Shown: piece by piece, positions 1 to 4,818 of the stretch
Layout of the letters: each line of letters opens with the position of its first letter
How positions within the stretch are numbered: the stretch's first letter is position 1
Source of the DNA: Candidatus Elulimicrobium sp.
GTDB taxonomy: Bacteria; Patescibacteriota; Minisyncoccia; Moranbacterales; UBA9337
NCBI GenBank assembly: GCA_020722485.1
Contig: DYKS01000029.1
Span: 1 to 7,012, forward strand
Direction: 5' to 3'
Length of the DNA stretch: 7,012 nucleotides
Notes under the pieces: model-generated
What the model was told of the DNA's origin: nothing
Database searches by the model: none
What the model saw: the letters and a program-made list of their open reading frames with translations, nothing else
Made by a program: the position numbers and the translations under genes

Positions 1-57
1 AGCTAATCATTTTAATTTACCCCAGGAGTGCAAAATGAGGTGGACTTATACAAAAAT

Positions 58-85
58 TTGACAAAAAAAATTCTTATGTTAAAAT
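58..85 (+). promoter_or_regulatory. Candidate sigma-70-type promoter of the infA-rpsI operon
   Basis: A perfect -35 hexamer TTGACA (58-63) is followed after 16 bp by a -10 hexamer TAAAAT (80-85), with an extended -10 TG at 77-78. Transcription would begin near position 92, giving infA a leader of about 170 nt. No other pair of hexamers in the first 260 bases fits as well. Its place before the first gene suggests that this operon is transcribed separately from any upstream S10/spc-type cluster. Seen in sequence; promoter activity is inferred. Confidence 0.7.
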
Positions 86-131
86 GCTTTCAAGAAAGAA
101 AATTAAATAAAAGTGTTTTAACAAGGAGTTG

Positions 132-239
132 GTGACTGCCGGTTTAAATTTCAAGCTTGAACTTCAGGAACTAGGAAAGAAAGCCATTATTTTTCTGGCG
201 AAAAAGGATTCCTATTTTTTTTGTTTGCTTGAAATATAA
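132..239 (+). CDS. Possible 35-residue leader peptide (very uncertain)
   Basis: A GTG at 132 opens a 35-codon frame ending in TAA at 237-239, 21 nt before infA. AAGGAG (123-128) lies just upstream, but only 3 nt away, which is short for an efficient ribosome binding site. The frame stays open back to 111, after a TAA at 108-110. The predicted peptide begins with a charged, amphipathic-looking stretch and ends in a hydrophobic, Phe-rich tail. I recognise no family. It overlaps the inverted repeats of the leader, so translation of it and folding of the RNA would exclude each other, as in attenuation. A chance frame in AT-rich DNA is equally plausible. Confidence 0.15.
   Translation: MTAGLNFKLELQELGKKAIIFLAKKDSYFFCLLEI
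148..235 (+). promoter_or_regulatory. Structured 5' leader of infA (candidate cis-acting RNA)
   Basis: Three nested complementary pairs are visible: ATTTCAAGC (148-156) with GCTTGAAAT (227-235), 9 bp; TAGGAA (172-177) with TTCCTA (209-214), 6 bp; and GCCA (183-186) with TGGC (196-199), 4 bp with a 9-nt loop. The 5' outer arm also lies in a perfect 12-bp palindrome (150-161, TTCAAGCTTGAA), so two alternative pairings compete for the same bases. The outer stem ends 12 nt before the infA ribosome binding site (GGAG, 248-251). This is what a translational control leader might look like, but it matches no leader family I can name. Pairing is seen; function is inferred. Confidence 0.4.
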
Positions 240-260
240 AATTTGCTGGAGTAATTTTCT

Positions 261-482
261 ATGACAGAAAAACAAAAAGAATTAATTAAAGTTTCCGGTA
301 CCGTATTGGAAACTTTACCAAGCACTACTTTTCGAGTGCAATTGGAAAACGGTCATATTGTTTTGGCTCATATTTCCGGGAGAATGCGTGTTAATTATAT
401 TCGCCTTTTACCCGGAGACAAGGTTTTGCTTGAGATGAGTCCCTACGATCTCACCAAAGGTAGAATCGTTCAAAGGATGTAA
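261..482 (+). CDS. infA: Translation initiation factor IF-1
   Basis: IF-1 binds the A site of the 30S subunit during initiation and works with IF-2 and IF-3. The 73-residue product matches the family length (about 72) and is a single OB-fold domain. Diagnostic stretches are FRVQLENGH (24-32), LAHISGRMR (35-43), NYIRLLPGDKV (45-55) and SPYDLTKGRI (60-69), all close to the family consensus. The ATG at 261 is chosen because it gives the usual N-terminus and has GGAG at 248-251 with 9-nt spacing, the only clear Shine-Dalgarno in the operon. It is the first gene after the promoter at 58-85; rpmJ follows after 78 bp. In many bacteria infA follows secY-adk-map, but here none of these lies within the 260 bases upstream. 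Confidence 0.97.
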   Translation: MTEKQKELIKVSGTVLETLPSTTFRVQLENGHIVLAHISGRMRVNYIRLLPGDKVLLEMSPYDLTKGRIVQRM

Positions 483-490
483 AATTTTGT

Positions 491-548
491 TTTCCAAAGT
501 TTTTTTCCGAAGTTTCAATTTTTTTTTGCAAAGCTGAACTTTTGGAAA
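491..548 (+). promoter_or_regulatory. Inverted repeat between infA and rpmJ, candidate RNA stem
   Basis: TTTCCAAA (491-498) pairs with TTTGGAAA (541-548), and GTT (499-501) continues the pairing with AAC (537-539) if T540 is bulged, giving 11 bp in all. The 35-nt loop contains two T-runs (502-506 and 519-527). The 3' arm ends 12 nt before the rpmJ ATG and holds the only GGA upstream of that start, so folding could hide it. No T-run directly follows the stem and the stem is AT-rich, so it is not a standard intrinsic terminator. Function is inferred. Confidence 0.35.
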
Positions 549-560
549 TTAAAATTAAAG

Positions 561-674
561 ATGAAAGTAAGATCATCGGTAAAAAAAATTTGTGATAAAT
601 GTAAGATTGTTAAACGCAAGGGAAAGGTGTATGTAATTTGCTCCAATCCTAAGCATAAACAAAGACAGGGTTAA
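561..674 (+). CDS. rpmJ: 50S ribosomal protein L36 (zinc-ribbon form)
   Basis: This gene of 37 codons encodes L36, the smallest large-subunit protein, which packs against 23S rRNA. The product starts MKVRSSVKKICDKCKIV and keeps all four zinc ligands of the C+ type: Cys11, Cys14, Cys27 and His32, spaced C-X2-C-X12-C-X4-H. The C-terminal part (VYVICSNPKHKQRQG) is typical of the family, and its length of 37 is standard. It lies between infA and the 30S genes, its usual place. There is no clear ribosome binding site: the ATG at 561 follows AATTAAAG, and the nearest GGA (544-546) is 14 nt away and lies inside the stem at 491-548. It is too short for default gene-length cut-offs, so it is easy to miss. 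Confidence 0.97.
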   Translation: MKVRSSVKKICDKCKIVKRKGKVYVICSNPKHKQRQG

Positions 675-680
675 TAATTT

Positions 681-761
681 ATTGGCGATTGTCGCTTTTG
701 TTTTTATTGACTGGCAAAAGCGGTCAGATAAAGTGAAATAAGCAAATGGACAATCGCGAAT
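681..761 (+). promoter_or_regulatory. Long structured RNA element directly before rpsK
   Basis: Nearly the whole 93-nt gap between rpmJ and rpsK folds on itself. The outer stem pairs GCGATTGTC (685-693) with GACAATCGC (749-757), 9 perfect bp, and continues past one G-G mismatch with ATT (681-683) and AAT (759-761). Inside it GCTT (694-697) pairs with AAGC (740-743). A terminal hairpin pairs 702-713 with 721-733: 12 bp including two G-T pairs and a bulged G727, around loop GCAAAAG (714-720). The structure ends 6 nt before the rpsK ATG, which has no Shine-Dalgarno. No T-run follows, so it is not a terminator. Its position matches that of the alpha-operon S4 control site of E. coli; equivalence is inference. 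Confidence 0.5.
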
Positions 762-767
762 CAGAAA

Positions 768-1235
768 ATGTCGGAAGAAAAGAAAAAAGAAAATGTTGCG
801 TCTGTTAAAAAAATGGAAACAGCAGAAACCGAAAAACCGATAGCTGGCGCTCAAATAGCGACTAAGAAAGTTAAGAAATTGAAAAGGCAGATAATTAAAG
901 GGCAGGCGCATATTAGTTGCAGTTATAATAATACTATTGTTACTATTTCGGATTTAAACGGATCCGTATTGGGTTGGTCTAGCGCTGGACTTTTGGGTTT
1001 TAAGGGCGCGAAAAAATCTACGCCTTATGCCGCTACTCAAGCAGTGAAAGATTTGACGGAAAAAGTCAAAAAATACGGGTTGCAAAAATTGGAAGTGTAT
1101 GTAAAAGGGGTAGGCGGAGGCCGCGAAGCTTCTATTCGCGCGTTGGTGGCTGGCGGATTTGAAATTACACTTATTAAAGATACGACTCCAATTCCGCATA
1201 ACGGTTGTCGTCCTCCCAAGCCGAGGAGAGTATAA
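768..1235 (+). CDS. rpsK: 30S ribosomal protein S11 with N-terminal extension
   Basis: S11 lies on the platform of the small subunit, near the mRNA exit side. The core (about residues 40-155) shows GQAHI (45-49), NNTIVTISDLNG (54-65), SAGLLGFKGAKKSTPYAA (72-89), GREASIRAL (118-126) and the C-terminal PHNGCRPPKPRRV (143-155), all family hallmarks. At 155 residues it is about 25 longer than E. coli S11 (129). The excess is a Lys/Glu-rich N-terminus (1-40) with no core match. The usual KGPGPGRE loop reads KGVGGGRE here, without its two prolines. ATG 768 is used because it is the first in frame; Met16 is an alternative, and neither has a ribosome binding site. It precedes rpsM, the reverse of the common order. 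Confidence 0.95.
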   Translation: MSEEKKKENVASVKKMETAETEKPIAGAQIATKKVKKLKRQIIKGQAHISCSYNNTIVTISDLNGSVLGWSSAGLLGFKGAKKSTPYAATQAVKDLTEKVKKYGLQKLEVYVKGVGGGREASIRALVAGGFEITLIKDTTPIPHNGCRPPKPRRV

Positions 1236-1255
1236 ATTATAAATTGTTTGATTTA

Positions 1256-1279
1256 AACTGATAATCAATAACTGATAAT
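1256..1279 (+). repeat. Short tandem-like direct repeat between rpsK and rpsM
   Basis: AACTGATAAT occurs at 1256-1265 and again at 1270-1279, separated by CAAT. The overlapping 11-mer CAATAACTGAT (1266-1276) recurs exactly at 4780-4790, just after the rpsI stop. The 53-nt gap is otherwise AT-rich, with only a weak TTGAT/ATCAA stem (1248-1252 with 1264-1268). No promoter or ribosome binding site is apparent. This could be chance in AT-rich sequence, or a scar of the event that reversed the two flanking genes. Confidence 0.35.
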
Positions 1280-1288
1280 TAATTTTTT

Positions 1289-1678
1289 ATGGTTAGAATT
1301 GCTGGGGTAAATATTCCCGATAAAAAAAGAATAGAAATATCTTTGACTTATATTTATGGAATCGGTCTCGCACGTAGTCGTAAAATTTTAGAGCATTTGA
1401 AAATAGATAAAAACAATAAAGTGGAATCTTTAGCTAAAGAAGATATTAATCGCCTCAAAGATGAGATTGAAAAAAATTTTTTAGTGGAGGGAGAACTTCG
1501 GCACCAAGTGAAAATGAATATCAAGCGACTTAAAGACGTGGGTTGTTATCGCGGTGTTCGGCATCAAAAGGGATTGCCAACGCGCGGACAAAGAACCAAA
1601 ACTAACACTCGCACCGTTAGAGGCAATGTTCGCAAAACGATGGGTAGCGGAAGAAAACCGACGGCAGAAAAGACTTAA
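1289..1678 (+). CDS. rpsM: 30S ribosomal protein S13
   Basis: S13 sits in the head of the 30S subunit and contacts 16S rRNA, the 50S subunit (bridge B1) and P-site tRNA through its tail. The 129-residue product has the family start RIAGVNIP (3-10), the helix-two-turn-helix region LTYIYGIG (19-26) through about 60, and the signature GCYRGVRHQKGLPTRGQRTK (85-104) followed by TNTRT. The basic tail is about ten residues longer than in many homologues and ends with GRKPTAEKT. The ATG at 1289 gives the expected N-terminus exactly; it follows AATTTTTT, with no Shine-Dalgarno. It lies 53 bp after rpsK and 127 bp before rpsD. That larger gap (1679-1805) is AT-rich; GGAG at 1786-1789 is 16 nt from the rpsD start, too far to be its usual ribosome binding site. 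Confidence 0.97.
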   Translation: MVRIAGVNIPDKKRIEISLTYIYGIGLARSRKILEHLKIDKNNKVESLAKEDINRLKDEIEKNFLVEGELRHQVKMNIKRLKDVGCYRGVRHQKGLPTRGQRTKTNTRTVRGNVRKTMGSGRKPTAEKT

Positions 1679-1805
1679 TCTTTTTTGTTGCCATTTTTAT
1701 TTATATTAGAAATATTAGAACGAATTCAGATTTAATTTTTAAATATGATCAATATTAATATTAATTACCGGTTACTTTAAATTCCGGAGTATCAATTTAT
1801 TTTTT

Positions 1806-2441
1806 ATGGCCAGAGACTTAGATTCAAAATGCAAAAAATGCCGTCGCGCGGGAGAAAAACTCTTTTTAAAAGGGGATCGCTGTTTTTCTCCTAAATGCGC
1901 GATGGTGCGTAAACCTTACCCACCCGGAGTTCATGGAAAAACTATGACGCGCGGTCGTAGTGAATTTGGGCGTCAATTGGCGATGAAACAAAAAATCAAA
2001 TGGACTTATGGTTTACTGGAAAGACAATTCAGAAAGCATTTTAAAGAAGCGAGTCGTAAAAAAGGAGTAACCGGAGATATTTTATTGGCGCGTTTGGAAA
2101 CTCGTTTGGATAACGTAGTTTATAGAATGGGCTGGGCGGATTCTCGCGTGTTAGCTCGTCAGTTAGTTGGGCATGGGTTTTTCAAAATTAACGGAAAAAA
2201 AGTTACGATTCCTTCTTACGAGGTAAAGGTGGGGGACACGATTGCGCCGGTTCAAACTAAACAAAAGAAAAAATATCTGAAAGAAAGAGCTAATTTTCTA
2301 AAAAATAAAAAAGATTTTCCCGCTTGGATTTATTTTGACGCGGATAATAAAATGGAAGGAAAAATAATTGCTATTCCTAAACGGGAAGATGTTGAAGCCA
2401 GTATTGATCCGCAGTTGGTAGTGGAGTTTTATTCAAAATAA
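1806..2441 (+). CDS. rpsD: 30S ribosomal protein S4 (zinc-binding form)
   Basis: S4 nucleates assembly of the 5' domain of 16S rRNA and lines the mRNA entry channel. At 211 residues it has normal length. The N-terminus carries four cysteines, Cys9, Cys12, Cys26 and Cys31 (C-X2-C-X13-C-X4-C), the C+ pattern that binds zinc in some bacteria. KPYPPGVHG (36-44) and a basic region follow. The S4 RNA-binding domain occupies roughly 96-147 (LETRLDNVVYRMGW at 97-110, then GHGFFKINGKKV at 122-133). The tail ends VVEFYSK, as in homologues. The start at 1806 (MARDLDSKC) is the family start. In E. coli and B. subtilis S4 represses its own operon by binding leader RNA; here the structured region before rpsK is a candidate target, which is inference. 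Confidence 0.97.
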   Translation: MARDLDSKCKKCRRAGEKLFLKGDRCFSPKCAMVRKPYPPGVHGKTMTRGRSEFGRQLAMKQKIKWTYGLLERQFRKHFKEASRKKGVTGDILLARLETRLDNVVYRMGWADSRVLARQLVGHGFFKINGKKVTIPSYEVKVGDTIAPVQTKQKKKYLKERANFLKNKKDFPAWIYFDADNKMEGKIIAIPKREDVEASIDPQLVVEFYSK

Positions 2442-2477
2442 AATAAAAAAAATAATTTATTTTTTTAAAAAATTTAT

Positions 2478-3464
2478 ATGCAAAAAATATTACTTCCTCA
2501 AAAACCAATATATATTTCCCTGAAAGCGGAAAAAGGCGACCTTGGCGGGCGATTTGTTATTGAAGGCTGCTATCCTGGTTATGGAAATACTTTGGGCAAC
2601 GCTTTACGCCGTGTTTTGCTTTCTTCTATGGATGGAGTAGCCATTACCGGAGTTAAAATAAAAGGTATATTACATGAATTTTCCACTCTGGATGGCGTGA
2701 TGGAAGATATGGTGCAAGTGATTTTGAATTTGAAAAAAATTCGCTTTATTATTGAGATGGAAGGAGAAGAAAAAATAAACGCCGTCTTGAAACATAAAGG
2801 AGAAGGAAAAGTTACTGCCGGAGAAATCAAGTGCCCAACTGGCTTGAAAGTTGTCAATACTGATCAATTAATTGCTACTATTACTGATAAAAAAACAGAT
2901 TTGGAAATGGAGTTAATTATTGAACGAGGATTGGGTTATGTGCCAGTGGAGCAACAAGAGCGAGAAGAAAAAGAAATTGGCGTAATAGCCGTGGATGCGA
3001 TTTACACACCGATTAAAAGAGTTAGTTATGAAGTGGAAAATATGCGGGTGGGCAAGAGAACTGACTATGAAAAAATTTATTTGGATATTTTTACTGATGG
3101 TAGTTTGACTCCCCGTGAAGCTTTCCGCAAAGCGGTTAAAATTTTAATGGATCAATTCGCGGCTATCTGGGAAATCGCCGAAACAAAAATCGCGGAAGAA
3201 AAAGAAGAAGAACCGAAAGAAAACAAAGAAGTAGAGAAAAAATCAGAAATGCCGAAAGAAAGCGGAGAACAAATGAGCGTAGAAGATCTCAAAAATCTTT
3301 CCACTCGCACTTTGAACGCGCTTAAAAATAATCGAATTAAAAGAGTTAAGGATATTGTTAAGCTCTCCGATGAAGAATTGATCGCGTTGGAAGGAATGGG
3401 AGAAAAAGGGGTAAAAGAAATCAAAAAAGCGTTGGGAAGTATGGGATTGGTTTTAAAAAGTTAA
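2478..3464 (+). CDS. rpoA: DNA-directed RNA polymerase subunit alpha
   Basis: Two copies of alpha form the platform on which beta and beta' assemble. The N-terminal domain (about 1-235) shows GYGNTLGNALRRVLLSSMDG (34-53), HEFSTLDGVMED (66-77), YEVENMRVGKRTDYEKI (184-200) and SLTPREAF (209-216). A Lys/Glu-rich linker (about 238-264) leads to the C-terminal domain (266-328), which binds upstream DNA and activators. There Arg277, Asn280 and Lys283 match E. coli Arg265, Asn268 and Lys271, so DNA contact is probably kept; the position of E. coli Ser299 is Gly311. Length (328) is normal. ATG 2478 follows an A/T-only stretch with no ribosome binding site. It is preceded by rpsD (36 bp) and followed by rplQ (12 bp). 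Confidence 0.98.
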   Translation: MQKILLPQKPIYISLKAEKGDLGGRFVIEGCYPGYGNTLGNALRRVLLSSMDGVAITGVKIKGILHEFSTLDGVMEDMVQVILNLKKIRFIIEMEGEEKINAVLKHKGEGKVTAGEIKCPTGLKVVNTDQLIATITDKKTDLEMELIIERGLGYVPVEQQEREEKEIGVIAVDAIYTPIKRVSYEVENMRVGKRTDYEKIYLDIFTDGSLTPREAFRKAVKILMDQFAAIWEIAETKIAEEKEEEPKENKEVEKKSEMPKESGEQMSVEDLKNLSTRTLNALKNNRIKRVKDIVKLSDEELIALEGMGEKGVKEIKKALGSMGLVLKS

Positions 3465-3476
3465 AGAGATAATATT

Positions 3477-3848
3477 ATGAATCACAGAAAAAAAGGCAGA
3501 AAATTGGGACGCGTGAGAAAACAACGTCGAGCGCTTTTAAAAAGTTTGCTGGCTAGTTTGATTTTGAAGGGAAAAATAAAAACTACTGAAGCTAAAGCCA
3601 AGGAAATTAAACCTTTAGCAGATAAACTAATTGGTATCGTTAAAGAAGCTGGTCGAAATAAAGAAAGTCTTGTGGTCGCCACGCGTCGGTTGAAAAATTT
3701 GGTTTCTGCGTCCGCCACTTCTGAATTGTTTTCAGAAAAATATTCTCAAAAATTTAGCCAAAGGAACAGCGGTTATACTAGAATTGTCAAAACTGAAAAA
3801 AGAAAAACCGACAAAGCCGCGATGGCGATAATAGAATTCGTGGAATAA
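3477..3848 (+). CDS. rplQ: 50S ribosomal protein L17
   Basis: L17 binds domain III of 23S rRNA near the peptide exit tunnel. The 123-residue product opens with MNHRKKGRKLGRVRKQRRAL (1-20), followed by LLASLILKGKIKTTEAKAKE (24-43) and KPLADKLI (45-52), the family core. The C-terminal part, SGYTRIVKTEKRKTDKAAMA (98-117) then IIEFVE, closes as expected. The stretch 75-97 between them is the most variable. The start at 3477 has AAAGAG (3463-3468) 8 nt upstream, the second-best Shine-Dalgarno match in the operon. It follows rpoA by 12 bp and precedes rplM by 9 bp, so the three are surely co-transcribed. Confidence 0.97.
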   Translation: MNHRKKGRKLGRVRKQRRALLKSLLASLILKGKIKTTEAKAKEIKPLADKLIGIVKEAGRNKESLVVATRRLKNLVSASATSELFSEKYSQKFSQRNSGYTRIVKTEKRKTDKAAMAIIEFVE

Positions 3849-3857
3849 ATTAAATTT

Positions 3858-4268
3858 ATGACTAATAAAAATCCCAAAAAATATTATTTGTTCGATATGC
3901 AAGGGAAAATTCTGGGGCGTGCCGCGGTAGCGATTGTCAAGATTTTGAGCGGCAGAGGAAAAACGGATTTTTCTCCCCATATTGATGGCGGAGATTATGT
4001 GGTGGTGATTAACGCGGATAAAGTTCGTTTAAGCGGAAACAAAACCAAGAAAAAAATTTACTATCGTTATTCTGGATACCCGGGAGGAGTAAAGAAGACA
4101 GTTTTTGAAAAACAATTAAAAGAAGATTCGCGCAAGGTAGTGAAGAGAGCCGTGTGGGGAATGTTGCCCAAAAACAAACTAAGGAGTCAAATGATGAAAA
4201 GGTTGCGGATTTATAAAGGTGATCAGTATAAAGAAAAAATTGATACTCATCAATATCCCGCCGAATAA
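3858..4268 (+). CDS. rplM: 50S ribosomal protein L13
   Basis: L13 is an early-assembling 23S rRNA-binding protein. At 136 residues it is slightly shorter than E. coli L13 (142). Signatures are ILGRAAVAI (18-26), HIDGGDYVVVINADKVRLSG (41-60), YYRYSGYPGG (68-77) and GMLPKNKLRSQMMKRLRIYKG (101-121), with the common C-terminal HQYPAE. It starts at 3858, 9 bp after rplQ, with no ribosome binding site beyond a distant GGA. In many bacteria truA or other genes separate rplQ from rplM-rpsI; here they are joined directly. The gap to rpsI (4269-4313) is almost purely A/T. Confidence 0.97.
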   Translation: MTNKNPKKYYLFDMQGKILGRAAVAIVKILSGRGKTDFSPHIDGGDYVVVINADKVRLSGNKTKKKIYYRYSGYPGGVKKTVFEKQLKEDSRKVVKRAVWGMLPKNKLRSQMMKRLRIYKGDQYKEKIDTHQYPAE

Positions 4269-4313
4269 TTTTTTAAATTTATTATATTTTTCAGTAATTT
4301 ATAATTGTTTTTT

Positions 4314-4775
4314 ATGGATAAAGAAAAAAAGGAAACTCAAACCACAAAAGAAGAAAGAAAAGAAACTAAAAAAAGCGAGAAATATTTTTACGCTATCGGA
4401 CGACGTAAAACTGCCATTTCTAAGGCGCGTCTTTATTCGGTGGAAAAATCCGACGAAGAAGAGTGGTTGGTTAATAAGAAGAAAATGAAGCAATATTTTC
4501 CTTTGGTTTCTTGGCAAAATATTTTAGCGGCTCCTCTTAAGGCGGTTGATTTACAAAATAATTTTCAAGTTGAAATTTCTGTTAAAGGCGGAGGAAAAAG
4601 CGCTCAAGCAGAGGCTGCTCGTTTAAGCATCGCTCGCGCTTTGGTAATTTCGGATAAAAGTTTGAAAAAAATTCTAAAAGTTCAAGGTTTTCTTACTCGC
4701 GATGCTCGCGAAGTAGAACGGAAAAAACCCGGTCTTAAAAAAGCGCGTCGCGCTCCTCAATGGGCAAAGCGGTAA
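4314..4775 (+). CDS. rpsI: 30S ribosomal protein S9 with N-terminal extension
   Basis: S9 lies in the head of the 30S subunit, and its C-terminal arginine touches P-site tRNA. The core runs from about residue 24: YAIGRRKTAISKARL (26-40), KGGGKSAQAEAARLSIARAL (91-110), GFLTRDAREVERKKPGLKKA (125-144) and the tail RRAPQWAKR. The usual tail RAPQFSKR has Trp and Ala substitutions here, but the final Lys-Arg is kept. The canonical NGR of the VNGR...YF motif reads NKK (54-56). Residues 1-23 are a Lys/Glu/Thr-rich extension, giving 153 residues against about 130 in E. coli. ATG 4314 is preferred over an upstream in-frame TTG at 4305, which has no ribosome binding site either. It is the last gene of the operon. 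Confidence 0.95.
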   Translation: MDKEKKETQTTKEERKETKKSEKYFYAIGRRKTAISKARLYSVEKSDEEEWLVNKKKMKQYFPLVSWQNILAAPLKAVDLQNNFQVEISVKGGGKSAQAEAARLSIARALVISDKSLKKILKVQGFLTRDAREVERKKPGLKKARRAPQWAKR

Positions 4776-4776
4776 T

Positions 4777-4804
4777 CGTCAATAACTGATCGTTTTCATT
4801 TTTT
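4777..4804 (+). terminator. Weak candidate terminator after rpsI
   Basis: A small hairpin pairs CG-TCA (4777-4781) with TGA-T-CG (4787-4792, T4790 bulged) around a 5-nt loop. It is followed by the T-rich tract TTTTCATTTTTT (4793-4804). The stem is only 5 bp, so it would be a poor intrinsic terminator. It is the only candidate in the 43 bases between two convergent genes, where termination is expected. Nothing similar with a T-run is visible for the minus-strand gene. Confidence 0.3.
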
Positions 4805-4818
4805 ACTAATTATTCTTT

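Noticed and set aside
2..61. Frame open from the window edge to a TGA at 59-61, possibly the end of an upstream gene
   Set aside because: Only 19 codons are visible, no family can be recognised, and its stop lies inside the -35 box. Too little to support a gene.
573..911. Minus-strand open frame of 112 codons over rpmJ and rpsK
   Set aside because: Antisense to two confident ribosomal genes, with Phe-rich composition typical of complement of A-rich coding sequence.
1688..1716. Possible promoter (TTGCCA) in the rpsM-rpsD gap
   Set aside because: No good -10 box lies at 16-18 bp; AATATT at 17 bp is common in this AT-rich gap.
2446..2466. AAAAAAATAA / TTATTTTTTT inverted repeat before rpoA, resembling a terminator
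   Set aside because: It is all A/T with a one-base loop and lies in the middle of a ribosomal operon; it is probably composition, not a stable hairpin.
4219..4488. Open frame of 89 codons overlapping the end of rplM and the start of rpsI
   Set aside because: It lies in another frame across two secure genes, with no family features; a shadow of the real genes.
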